NCBI GenBank assembly: GCA_947579605.1 | Contig: OX388318.1 | Span: forward strand, 4,092,001-4,156,000 | Source of the DNA: Athripsodes cinereus | Taxonomy: Eukaryota; Arthropoda; Insecta; Trichoptera; Leptoceridae | Length of the DNA: 64,000 bases | Direction: 5' to 3' | Shown here: positions 45,611-58,029 of the stretch, one piece after another | Layout of the letters: each line of letters starts with the position of its first letter | How positions within the stretch are numbered: the first letter of the stretch is position 1 | Program-made: the position numbers and the translations under genes | Notes under the pieces: generated by a model | The model's database searches: none | Told to the model about the DNA's origin: nothing | The model's input: only the letters and a program-made list of their open reading frames with translations

Positions 45611-48600
45611 ATAAATATTAACAATAAACTATACTCTACCTACCCTATTCTACCCGTTCACATACATTCACATATTCACGCGTGCATTGACTCAGGTTAG
45701 TGGTAAAAGAAAATCGATGTATCTATGTATTTCCTTGCCTAGGTAACTACGTATCCCATCCTTTATGGTTAAATTTTATTTTTCAACTCTGCTTGGTACC
45801 CGCCATACCTATATATTTATAATACGTACGTAATGGTTTTAATAAGAATTTATTGGTTTTGTATAAGCTGTCGATATGTGGTGTTGTGTGTACAAATGAT
45901 GTCGATAGTAGCTGTAGCCAGCAATATCAGTAGTTGGTACTACCTATATTAAATTTACTTTTGTTTGGGTTTGGCGCTTAACCGGTAACCAAGACGACTG
46001 TGGCTGCTAAACAATCAATCGAGAAACATACACCCGTAAAGACATAATATAATGGTACACCACATACAAACACACTCACATATTATTATGTGTATTATAA
46101 TGAACTAGCCTCCACACCCGCCTTCACAGAAAAAAATAATATTTTTATACATTTCACATTGAATCCTGAAGATGACTTCTTGGCTTTTCTTGTTAACATT
46201 AAGTCTCCGAATTTGTTTGTATATGTGATGCAAGCTTGTAAGGGATGATATAGGCTTAGACATGTAATACAGAGGTTGGGTTAAATTAAAAATATTCATC
46301 ATTTACATTTTTAACAATCATTTGCATGGTTACACAAATAGGAGATATTTTTTGTAGGTATGTATTATACTGTCTAAATGTCATATCGTTAGGTACCTTT
46401 GGAAGGCCGATTTTACACTCATTCTGCAAGGATGACTTTTTGCTGGACCAATAGCAAAGTATGTAAATGTTACGCATATTTTAGATACGATTTAAAACGT
46501 GAAATTTTAGTTACTGTCGCGTTTAGTGAACTCCTATATTATTGGTTTGGAAGAACCCATACACGGATATCCGATACAACTCATAGGTGTATCCAAGTAC
46601 TTACTACCGAAGGTCCCTCCCACTTGCGTATCGGTTTTTCAGTCAGCCCATCTATTATAGCAGTTAGCAATTGAATTACGTACCTACGACTTGCGCCACC
46701 TATATTGAAATTATTTCGTATCAATAACGAAGGGGTATACAACCAGCGAATTACATTTGTGTGCATTATTCTTTTGACTGAGTATGTCCAATGGTTACGT
46801 TTTTAATTATGTGTCTATTGGAGGTATTCAAATCGTTGCAATCACTATTAAGTACGTAATTTGTTTTATTCTAGTAATATTTCATAATGTCGGCATGAAA
46901 TCCTGTGACTCGATTGAGTATAAAACCCTTTACAGACTAGGAAATGTTTTTAAATATGTCTTACCTTTAGTGGTCCTGAAACCAAAATAATATTTTATGT
47001 TTTGATGGAAATTGATATTTTGTATTATCTCATCATTCTGTGTGATATTTGAAACTGAAGGTAGGAAGATGCCGTATTGTTTGTGTAGGAGGGTACTGGA
47101 TCAACATTGTAAATGTTATTATTAAAATTATCAATGAAATATAAATCATGTATCTTCCTTTGTGCGCTACATTCTCATCATGAACCCTTGAAGCTTACTT
47201 GGCCGTAGCTTACCATCTTTTATGTAAAACTTGAGTTGAATTTTTATAATTTATTGTTCGATTGTTGCTGCAATTTTTAGTTTGGTGTCCCATTTATTGT
47301 ATTGTATGCACCCCCCGTCTTTGAAGCGGTTTTCGTAATGTGTGTCCGATACGGTACTTATTCAATACGTAGTTACCGCTTTTACTATCCACCCGCTACT
47401 CCTCGCCACCCTTTAACCGATACGGGGCCAATATTACCCCTGCCGGAAAATTGTACCGATTGGAGCAAGAAAAACTTTTCAACCCTTATCATTCAATATT
47501 AATTTCAAGGTTTCTTATTTTGTATATTTATTTATTTTACCTTTTTATTGTTGTTACTATTCGATTCGTTTATTATTTGATTGAATAGAGATTTAAAATA
47601 AATGTGGATGTTCTCATGATAAATGTACGAGAACTATTATTATGGGGTTACGTTTTTTATTGACCATCCTACCACGAGTTCACTTGTTCATTTACTGTCA
47701 CCCCTCCCGTTACCACCCTCCTTCAGACCAATAAAGGAGATGGTTTTGTATGGTGGCGGTCAGTTGGTCACAAACCTGGATTGGTCACTTACTGTCTTGT
47801 CTCACCACGAGGCATTTCCGTTCTGACCATCCACGGAGTAGGACGTCCGAACATCAGGCGCTCCTCCACCTCCACTCAGTAAGACATTTCTCATTTTTTT
47901 TTTATTTCAAGTGCTGCTTCTATTCTTTTTAAATTACCTGACATCAAATTCAATATACCACCTGTACAATTTACTTTTAAGATTAAGAGCTTTTCTCTTA
48001 CGTATATCCTTTTTTACTTTTAAAGAACCATTGTTTGCGTGAATTTCTTTGGTGTAGATACATAAATATGCAGCCATTGAATTCTATATTTGCATATTGG
48101 TTCTGGATTTCTACATTTTACATAGATTTGCTTGCGGTAACCAGATTTTTGATTTAATTTCATATAGTTAAGTTCTTTCGTATACCACATACAGTGATCG
48201 AATTCATGAATTGTATCGTTTATGATATAGTTTCATATAGCCTGTCTTTCCATGATTTTACTGCAATATCTAAATTAATTAAAAGAACAAGTTGCCATGG
48301 TTATATATCAGGAATTTGGTTCTGAAATCGAAATTAACGTCTTAAGGATTAAATTTATTTATTAGGTAATATTTAAAAATGGTCATAGGTATCTCCATAA
48401 TTGAATTGATTGCCTCATCAAAATAAAAGTCCGAAACAAATTAGTTTTACGACACTGTCGGTATTTGGTGGAAGAAGAAAGACAGCTTCTGACGGCTGTA
48501 GTAAAATAAAATTTGTGTAAATTAATTTTCTCTGTCGACTGTTGCTCTACCTCCATGTAGGAATATCGTACATAATAACAGTATAACACAAACTCGACGA

Positions 48601-50194
48601 CATAATAATAAATATTATCGTAACAGCTTTATTATTAATATATCGATGACGACAACCTTAATTTGGTTTAATTAAATAATCTCCTTGGTGCTGTGATCTG
48701 GAATTAATGTGTAATCTAATAATAATATCGTTCATGGCAGCTGTTTGTTTACTGTAGATTTTTGGAAGAAAATATTACGTCCCGCGTCGTATAAATAATA
48801 CCTACTCTGAACACTCGTGGAAAATTATCACTTTTTGTTTGCGTTAGTCTCGTGAAAATCTGATTTTCTAACTAATATATTATAAGTATTTTAGAATTGG
48901 TCTGTAATCAAATAATTTATTGTAATATTTTTATAGCTCAATTTATATGTATACAAATCACTATTAATAAGCTTGGTTATTTAATATTTTGATCTTGAAT
49001 TTGCGGACAATTCGTAAACTAGAGTTATATTTAAATTAAATCGTTTGAGCTTTTAACACTGTTACTATGACCATTTCATGGATTTATATTTCTTATTCAA
49101 GGGTATTTGTTTTTAGCGAAAATGTATTTTTATGTATCTACCATTCGATTTAGCGTCTTGAAAGGAAAAACTTCCATATTGTGTCGGATCACTCGTTTGT
49201 TCGTATTTTTATTTAGTTAACATGTTCGCTGTTCATTATGATAAATAGTAGTTGAGAAATAAATAGTTGGAGTATAAATCTTGTAGTTGTAATTCTCTCT
49301 TCGCATCATTAGTATTCTTGACGTATATAAAATATGATGATTTTCGTTCATTTTTAGTTTTTTTTAAGCTATTCTACTCGGTATGCACTTCACCTATGTA
49401 TCAATGGTAATATTATTTTTTATTTACATTTGCCAGACAATCGACATTCCAAAGATATCTCGTCATTAGTATCGTTCCGTACAGGTGGGTATTATTGTAT
49501 TACCTCTACGTACAAAATATTATATTCATTCAACATTGTACATACGACTATCGCCTGACGATCTGATTACTATCTCTCCGCTTGTATGTCGGATGGATGT
49601 TTTTATTATTTTACCGTTAAATATATCGACTCGGATGATTTTTCCTCGATTATTATTGATTTGTAATTTACTTTTGTTGTCGTTTCTATTGTAAATATAG
49701 TTAGAGGTAGGTATTGATTTTAATTGCTTACTGTTCAATAAAAATGTAAACCTGCTTTGTGTTGGGAATGTTATTCTATCGAATTTGTTGTTGGGTTTTT
49801 AATAAAATATTACGAAATGAATTCCCTTATTTTTTTACATGTAGACAATAATTTACACTGATACGAGCTAGTCCCACACTAACTAAGATATGAATCTTGT
49901 ATGTATACGATACACATACCTATATACGATGCACTAAACACATAAACATGTAACACCCAGTCCCAGGACGATTTGTAAAAGGTCATTCTTCACTTTGCCC
50001 TGGCTGGGAACCGAAGGTTTTTAAGGTTTAAAATTCAGTTTTTTCGATATTTCAGAAATTCAGTGCTATTTTTTTCATATCTTCAATAAGCTCTCAGTAT
50101 CGTTAAAATCTTTCGTATTTATAATTATGATAAATTTTACATTCCAACTGATTTTTGATGTGAGTACTAATTCGTTTTATTTTTTTCTTTTCAG
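45611..50194. other. Long non-coding stretch, probable intron
   Basis: No supported coding sequence on either strand. A GC-richer patch at about 47680-47880 ends near CACTCA|GTAAGAC and could be an untranslated exon, but it has no matching acceptor that I trust. Confidence 0.4.
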
Positions 50195-50225
50195 ATCTTT
50201 TCCGTCAATAAGACACCCTGGTTTG
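50195..50225 (+). other. Candidate 31-nt micro-exon
   Basis: A strong polypyrimidine acceptor (TTTTTTTCTTTTCAG, ending 50194) is followed 31 nt later by a consensus donor GTAAGTC at 50226. The exon is open in two frames, one reading SFPSIRHPGL. If real it belongs to a plus-strand gene spanning this region, perhaps with the first exon at 28975-29110. I do not recognise the peptide, and chance pairing of splice-like sites is possible. Confidence 0.35.
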
Positions 50226-52593
50226 GTAAGTCATTCATTATTAACTAATTTCATCTTGAATGGAAGTAATTTTTGATCGTTTTAAATTCGTCAAGGCTTA
50301 CAATATTTGCATATTATCCACGATAATCCAACTCTAATAGATACGTATGATGAACGTAGGTACCTGGTACGTACATGCTCCACGGGGATCATCTCTATGG
50401 AAGGGATGTAACGAGTGTTTGTATCTAAATCATCCCAAACCAATAACTGAGAGCACTATTTGAATCAAAAGTTAAATTAAACAGTATTGGAAGTACTTTA
50501 CTACAAATATATTTTATTATGAAGTACACATTATTACTGTTATTATTGCTCATAGTTATAGATGGTTATTTTCCCCTTCCTGGTACTTTTGTCAATAAGT
50601 AATCAAAAGTTGAACAGCTACTCCATTTTAATGTTTTGTGTATTTGGTTATTTGATTTTATACAGTTCACGAGTACGATGTGGAACATCTGAGAACCAAT
50701 TTCTCTTATTATTCTCGTCGCTTTTCACGTATTTATCAACACTTGCAAAAATAATCAATCTTGATTAGTTAAGAAAAATAGTTTTGACAGTTCGTGTACC
50801 CATTTTTTTTTCAAATTCTTTTTTCTTATTGACAACGAGACTGCATGAATGACCTTATCTAAAATAGAATTTTGTGTCAAAATTTATATTAATCTGTTCC
50901 TCAGCCAATGATTTCCTCATGACGTGAGCCATTAGTCCTTCGATGCGATTATTTAATAGTTAATATCTAACATGTAGGTATAATAATATATTTTCTATTA
51001 CACGATCACATCGTGTTGTTTATACATAAATGTCGACTTTAATTAATCAATTGATGCCTGCTGGTGTGTTTATTTCGATAAAAGTTTAAATATTTGGGAA
51101 TCGGCCAATAATAATTCAGAACGAATTATAGTTATATTACTGTTTCATAGTTTACGTCTTTTTTATGACTTGCTGCGCCTCAATTATATCATCGTAAATT
51201 TTCCTTTTATTGAACACAGCATAAACAACGCTCTCTTGTACGCAATCCTTGGATCTTCTATTACTGATATTGTGTGCGCTTTCAATTTCAAAGAGACATG
51301 TAATTAACTGCTTAAAACACAGACTGATAAACCAGCGCTGAACATATTTATTATTATCATTGCTTTCTGATCCAGTCAGGTGTCAATTATATTGTGAACT
51401 TTCTGTGGACAGTTATAGTAACACTAGAGAAAATACTCGAGTATATTATTAAATTAGCGTTCCAGCAGTCATGTGTCCCCGTGTTACAAATACATTAATA
51501 TGTATGCATACAAGACACACGACAGTGTTTAGATGTGCTTCGTTGCTTCGTCACTTTCCTTGCTAATAATCGGTTATAAACTAGCCATTATTTTTACAAA
51601 GAGTATCAATTGTAAATGATGTTTTTATATTGTTTATGACTTATTATTTTATTTAATATTGTCGATTGACAGTTTTTGGTGGAGGTTCATGTCAAATTAA
51701 TACAAATATCACACTTATATTTAGTACTTCCACAGTGACTTAATCACGAGCCGGCTTTCAAGAGCTTCCGCTCTCATCATCAGGCTACTATACCTACCCA
51801 CGTAGTTCTGTGTCGTAACTTTTCAAATGCTTTATCGATACCATATTCTATCTACTTTTCGACTGTTAACAGTAATAAATGTTTGGATAACCGATGATCG
51901 AAAACTTGTATTTTTCGATTATCGGTTATTGATTAACAAAATTTTGAATTCGGCATGGATTTCCGACTGATTCTTATTATTTGATATTTCAAAAGAAATT
52001 AATTCAGCATGTCCGATCGTCTCTATTGCTACCTCAATCATATTACTTTCATCTCATTGAAGTAAGTATGTATTTATTCGCATAAATCAAATTAATATAT
52101 TACGAGCTATTTATTATTACTTCGTTTGATGTAATCATCACACGAATCGTTCAGTTTCACGAACCATTGTATGATTGTTAGTAATAATAAAACTGCGATG
52201 ATTCTGTTTTACTTTGTATTCATAATAATATTAAAAAATCCATTTGACGATTGAACGTAATGGAGTAGGACAATTATTAATTACGCGAATGAAGTATAAT
52301 CAGTCCACACCTTGAGCCCCATTTATACAAATAAAGCATTCACATTATTAATGGTACTGCATACATATGTAAAGATACGTATTGTGTACGGTAAATGCAT
52401 TTTCATTAGTGTAATTGAATCTGTATGCATACACGTTAGTTACGTACCTATCTAATCTTACCACGAGTCCCAGGCGTATTGGAAAATATTTAGATTTGTC
52501 TTATCTCTGTGTCGAAGGATTTTGTTTATTATTTTCCAAGGATATTGCAAGTTACACCGCTATTCGTAAAACGTGTTTATAACCGATGTATTT
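50226..52593. other. Non-coding stretch
   Basis: No gene is supported. Around 51740-51785 the word CGAGCCGGCTTTCAAGAGCT and a following GCTCTCATCATCAGGCT resemble the end of a dispersed repeat, with a small GAGC..GCTC hairpin. Confidence 0.35.
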
Positions 52594-52601
52594 GTTTAGA
52601 G

Positions 52602-52892
52602 CATGGGTGGCCAACCTTTTCAGCAGCCGGGCCAAATTTCAGAATGAGATTTCCTAGCGGGCCGCACAACAATATACTCACCATAAAATTTTAGCCCCTC
52701 CCCTCCCCCCCGGCGCCAAATTTTCAAAATGGTATAGGAATTTGAAATATCAAAACTCTTAGGTTTTCTTTAAAAATACTTTCTCGAAATACCTCTTTCA
52801 AAAAAGTAACGGGTACTTGTACCGACTATTACTAAAAAAAGTGTGCAATATGCTTCTCGGGCCGCATGCGGGCCGCGGGTTGGCCACCCTTG
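52602..52892. mobile_element. hAT-type non-autonomous element (MITE), 291 bp, with 8-bp target duplication
   Basis: GTTTAGAG at 52594-52601 is repeated exactly at 52893-52900. The ends are CATGGGTGGCCAACC and GGTTGGCCACCCTTG, complementary except one base and close to the widespread hAT terminal motif CAGGGGTGGCCAACC. GCGGGCCGCA-type words lie just inside both ends. There is no ORF, so it was mobilised in trans. The exact 8-bp duplication is the hAT signature. Confidence 0.93.
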
Positions 52893-52900
52893 GTTTAGAG

Positions 52901-54215
52901 CTTTGTCTCACTTTCCGCTATGCAAACTTCAACCATCGTGAATTGACACTTTTGTTCATTCATGATGTACCGTAAGCAAATAAGTCTTATACAGTGCGTA
53001 TGCGCCCAAATTCGTTTTACTTCGATTTATTTAATTATTTTTTTCACACAGACAGTGATTTTGTATGTTTTTAAACTTTGCAAATGTGCACCTTACATGA
53101 AATTTATAGAATAGGTATGTCAGTTTTTCGAGACTGGATAAAAAACGATACGTATTTTAATTGATGATGTATTTAGTTGTTTATTATGATAATGGATGAG
53201 AGAAGTTGAACAAACGTAAAAAAATAGGGTGGTCTCTGTTGCTCCATCTGTCTGTATTCTGGCCTTGATAACAGCTTTATGTTATATTTGCACGCACTGT
53301 ACATAATATAACACAACACGATGAAACAATAATATTATCATTATACCAACTAATAATAACGCCAGACGATAAAGAGTTATTGCATTTTAAAACATGTTTT
53401 CACTTTCCAAATGGTGTTCATAATATGACGTAGCCTTCCTTCATCACGTCTGTTTGACTCACATCCTTGAATAGGAGAGGAGGAACGACATTGTATAAAG
53501 GTCGATAGGTCTTCTGTAATATTATTAATATATAGGTATGTATAATATAATTACTTTTTATTGCTACGTTTACCTATACTCAACACATCTGCATTTTACA
53601 ATATTTGCACTTTTGCCACGGTTGCCTTAAGGCTCATTATATAGATATTGTATCTATTTTAATAATGCAAACTCATGATATTGAGTATTAGATTATATTA
53701 TGTATGTTGCTGGTATTGATGCCATCCATACATCTCCGTTTTTTATTCTCACGCTAAACTCATGATTGTTGATGAATTATTATCTTTCATATTGAATGTG
53801 CACGATGAAAAGTGATTGGCAATCATTTATGGTTAAAATATTTTTATTTATTCATGGTTAATTTAAATGACACATGATAATGTATTCAAGTAGGTACCTA
53901 CTGTTACATATATTGAGTGTCTATTATACATAATCAAATCTCTTTTATATAGAAAGTTTCAAATGTCGTAAGCTCTGTCAGCATTCATACTATTAACTAA
54001 GTAGTTATCAGGAATATTTATTATTTATTTATTTTTGCAATATTCGCAAGACCAAACGGCCAATCAAACAAAATATACATCCAATATGTGGACCAGCAAA
54101 GATCTTATAAGTCTTAAAAATTAATTGGATGACAAATCATCGCGAGTTGCATTATACCTATACGGATTTATTTCACTATTTTTTTCTGTAGAATTATTCT
54201 AAGAACACACTGTCA
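52901..54215. other. Non-coding stretch
   Basis: No gene or clear repeat is seen. A short TTTATTTATTTTTGC-led segment at about 54022-54070 may be a fragment of the family at 54216-54425. Confidence 0.35.
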
Positions 54216-54425
54216 TTTATTTATTTATTTTACAAAATAAACGGCTAAAAGCCTTTAACAAAAAATTATATAATTAACATATAAATAGAAAAATATAAAA
54301 AAGTAAATTACAACTAAGAACCTATAACATTATCAATGGAGAATAAACATTAAAGTCGTGGTTAGATGGAAGAAATTACTTTATAGTGATAATCTCGCCA
54401 CTGCACATCGTCCTAGTTTTTAAAA
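54216..54425 (-). repeat. Interspersed repeat related to 20717-20896
   Basis: It begins with a TTTATTTATTTATTTT run and ends with GTCGTGGTTAGA and GATAATCTCGCCACTGCACA, paralleling the repeat at 20717-20896. The orientation implied by the A-rich tail is minus. Confidence 0.45.
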
Positions 54426-55428
54426 AATTGTATTATTTTGTTAACACTGTAATGTAATGATGATGTGCAAAAAGAATAAATAAATAAATAAAGTTAACAA
54501 AAATCCAACAAAATAATGAAATAAAAAACATTTGAGTAGATATGAAAACATTAAAATAAAGTAAATACAGATAAAAAAAAAAACAATATTTTTATCAACC
54601 CAGAAATACATACATTGTATCCTATCATTTCTCATGAATAATCACAGAGTAAGTAATAATAGTTGATCTTTAAGAATAATAACTCAATAACATATATACA
54701 TAAATATTTGAATAAAATTAATGGTAAATTCATTTCTCTGACATTCGCTTTCTAGTTTAATGCGCACTGAAAGAATTCATCGATGAAATAAATAAAATAC
54801 AGTGAATGGAATGTTCTATATTATTCAAAAGAAGTATGCGTATATAAAAACACAGGATGTTGTTAGTACATCAATCATACTAATATATCTTGGAATATTG
54901 GAACAATTTTTTTTAATTTTATTTTGTTTTACTTCGAGAAAGAGGAATTATCGAAACATACGAGGCTAATTCCTGCACTTCAATGTGTCTATCGTTATTA
55001 TTTATAGACCAATAAAATATTAGTTACATCTCATCTCTTAGATAGATATGTTATGAAGGTGGTTGACTGTTGCATTAGGCACTTTTCACAGTAGGTATTT
55101 GTTTTATCGATGTTCAATATTATCGCTTTAACACCTTCCTCCTCTCAACGCTCTTCTTGAGAGTACTGGGTAGAAATCATTCTTCTACATTTGAATCGGC
55201 TTTGTCCCAACTGACTTTCCACATTTCTGAAGTTTGATGTCTTTATTAAGTACCTACCATATTTTGTTCTGGAAAATAAATAGATGTTAATTGGTAGTGG
55301 TTAAGGTATATACTTTTATTGGCAAATTTGGATGTGATACATATTTCAATATCATCAATAATAATTGGTGTCACTTAATGTTAAATGGATATTAGAAGAA
55401 ATTGTTGGATTAGTCATTATAATATTAT
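54426..55428. other. Non-coding stretch
   Basis: AT-rich with an AATAAATAAATAAATAA run near 54474-54490. No gene is seen. Confidence 0.4.
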
Positions 55429-55606
55429 GAGTTCGTCGGTAGCCTGGAGGTAGAGTCTCGGCCTCGTGAACAAGGGGTCCGTGGTTCGATACCAGGTGCC
55501 GGCAAACTCCCCTTTCACGACACAAGCTTTTAGCAGCTTACTGTGAAAGGTGTATAAGGTTGTATATGGGTTTATAACAAAAAACCCAGATATATCTTTA
55601 AAAAAA
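55429..55606 (+). mobile_element. tRNA-derived SINE, copy 3
   Basis: It starts GAGTTCGTCGGTAGCCTGG and has the B box GGTTCGATACC, GCCGGCAAACTCCCC, an AGC duplication (TTTTAGCAGCTTAC), the GGGTTT..AAACCC hairpin and a short A tail. It is close to copies 1 and 2. Confidence 0.88.
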
Positions 55607-57297
55607 TATGATAAAGAATGTGTGAAAGCACCAATATTCCTACAATTGTATTGACGAAGTTATGATGAGATTTTGAGATTTTATTAATCGCATTAAATAT
55701 GTGGAAACATCAATATCCCTGCAGACAATATGGCGAAGTAGCAATGAGATTTTAGTAGCGTACATGTGTCTGGTACTGTAAGTATCCTAATGTGAGAAGG
55801 GTCTTATCATGTTCAGCAGACGTTATTATTATTTATATTCCATTCGGGAGCCGTGAGCTTGTTAGTGGTTTATCCCTTCGTGACATGTCCCGTCGTCGTC
55901 ATCGCCCACTGATAGTGGTGATAACTAATGAGGCACAGCATCGCGATGTTAACTGATGATTTATACGTGAATTATGATGATCTTGATAAAAATCTTAAAA
56001 TCTCAACTATGTCAGTGTAAATATCGCGGTATCTAGACCTAAGAGGTGAAATAACGCATTCTGTTACTTCACCGCATACTGCAAGAATTTGGTTTCAGGA
56101 ATTGTACCATTTAGAACACTTACATTTGGAAAAAAACTATTTTGGTACTTCTTCTAGATCTGTGTTTGCATAGGTGCTTTGTTGCGACGTGGATTGCCAA
56201 CTATCCCTCTATTTCTTATATGTCCTTCGTAGTGGACATGTTTACAGCGTAGAGTGATGAGGGAAGTCCGAGTAATTGTAATTTTACACAGCCAAAGTAT
56301 ACCTAATGTAGAGTTTCACACAGAAAATTTTTCGACCAACTTTTCCCAATATTTTATTGCAGGAAATTAGTTAAAAACATATTTTAGACTGTAGGTAATA
56401 TACTCGTATAAAAGTGTCGCCTGCCGAATATAATAATAAGACTTTTATTGCATTTCGTTTATTTATGTCCCACGATGCGGTTGGCTAGTTATCTTCTATT
56501 CCCGACACATGTCACTAATTTGATATTAACACGTTATCACCATAAATCGATCGCCTATACGCTGCGTATAGTTTCCCACACAGTACGTACATCAATCGAT
56601 ATAGCATTAACAATAATAATCCACACATAAATATTTGAGTCGGTTCGTATGTGCGTATGTCCTCAATGGACTCTGAAATAAGGAAAGACAGAAGTAAAAT
56701 AATACACTCTATACGAGGTCTCATCTCCTGGGCAGGTTTAAGGCTAAAAACATTTTAAATATCTTATGTATTGATAAAGATATTACAATTTTAATGAGAT
56801 TCCCATACATTCGCTTGACAAAATTGCCAAGCGAATGTATGAAAATCCAATATTTATAATCAAACATTTTTCATTGTATTGAATTAATTTCAAAATGGAT
56901 GTAACAATAAATAAAACAATACTGAAACTAAATAATTAGGGACTGTTTACATAATGAAACATTGTGATTGCTGATGACAAAAAATCCTGAATTATGAGAA
57001 TAACAATTGCATATTTTTGACATTTTGAGCTATTTTCATAATGGAGGATATTATGAGACCATAGAAATCCATACTGTAGAATAAGAATAGTATTATGTAA
57101 AAAATCCATAAACAATGTTAATTGATTTTTGTATAAATAAATACAAAAGTACCTCGGTACTAGCCATAAGAACCTATTTATTTTCGCCTAATATTTTTCT
57201 TTACTTTTCATGGCAAATCACTTGAAGATTTATGTAGGTACTACAAACTAAAAATACCAGTTTTAACCCATGTATTTGCACGGTTTTTGTTTATTTA
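55607..57297. other. Non-coding stretch with a short hairpin
   Basis: No supported gene. It contains the perfect inverted repeat at 56804-56841, annotated separately. Confidence 0.4.
56804..56841. repeat. Perfect 14-bp inverted repeat
   Basis: CATACATTCGCTTG (56804-56817) and CAAGCGAATGTATG (56828-56841) pair perfectly across a 10-nt loop. The stem is too short for a typical animal pre-miRNA; it may be a relic of a small inverted-repeat element. Confidence 0.7.
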
Positions 57298-57327
57298 AAC
57301 CCGAGCAATGCCGGGTTACAAAAGCTT
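57298..57327 (+). mobile_element. Possible Helitron-like 3' terminus
   Basis: AACCCG/CGGGTT form a 6-bp stem (57298-57303 and 57312-57317) around AGCAATGC, followed 8 nt later by CTTGT. Helitrons end in a short GC hairpin, about 10 nt, then CTRR. Here CTTG deviates, so it would be a decayed end or an unrelated repeat. The 5' end was not located. Confidence 0.3.
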
Positions 57328-58029
57328 GTATATAATATGTAACAAATTTGAAGCACACTTCTGTCGTGGTTGTACATAATATTTTACTATCAGTCGATGT
57401 CTTTAGTACTTTCAGTTACACTACAGCGTTCACCCATATTACATTTTATTTATCATTGTACATCACATTTCGTAGGTAATACATTACTTTTGCTGTATGT
57501 AGGTGTAAGAGTACATAATGCTTAGGCCTGTCACATTGCCTGACACGAACTACCGGTCCACGTTCATTTATCATTTTTATATACAAATATTTTGACACTA
57601 ATTGAGTGATAGAGTTTTTAGGGGTTTTACATAATACATACATTCCAAACCAAGATTCTCTTCCGAGTAGTAGGAGCGTAGATATAATACTTCTTACATT
57701 TTGCGATTATCGATGTTGGTAATGTCTATAATATGCGTTTGATATAGTAGAGAGTTGTTAAGTTTTTTTATTCCCGACGAAGGATTCCTGTGTCGCACGG
57801 GACGACGATTATAGAGAGATTTACGCCACATAATTCACGAACGCACTTTTATAATAAATAATTTAATGGCACATAAAGAGAGTGAATATGAAAAATGTAC
57901 CACTTAATGGTAACGTCAGATATGGAGAGCTTTGACTGTTGCAATGTATGTACGTACTAACCAACTCGTGTATGATAGATATGTGTATGTATGTAGGTGC
58001 TAAAGTGGAGAGACTATTCGTTTCTAAAT
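57328..58029. other. Non-coding stretch
   Basis: No gene or element is recognisable. Confidence 0.4.

Noticed and set aside
47680..47880. GC-richer patch ending near a GTAAGA
   Set aside because: It could be an untranslated exon, but no acceptor or initiator was convincing.
52008..52060. Possible 53-nt exon ending at GTAAGTATG
   Set aside because: The AATTCAG before it lacks a pyrimidine tract, and the peptide has no recognisable character.
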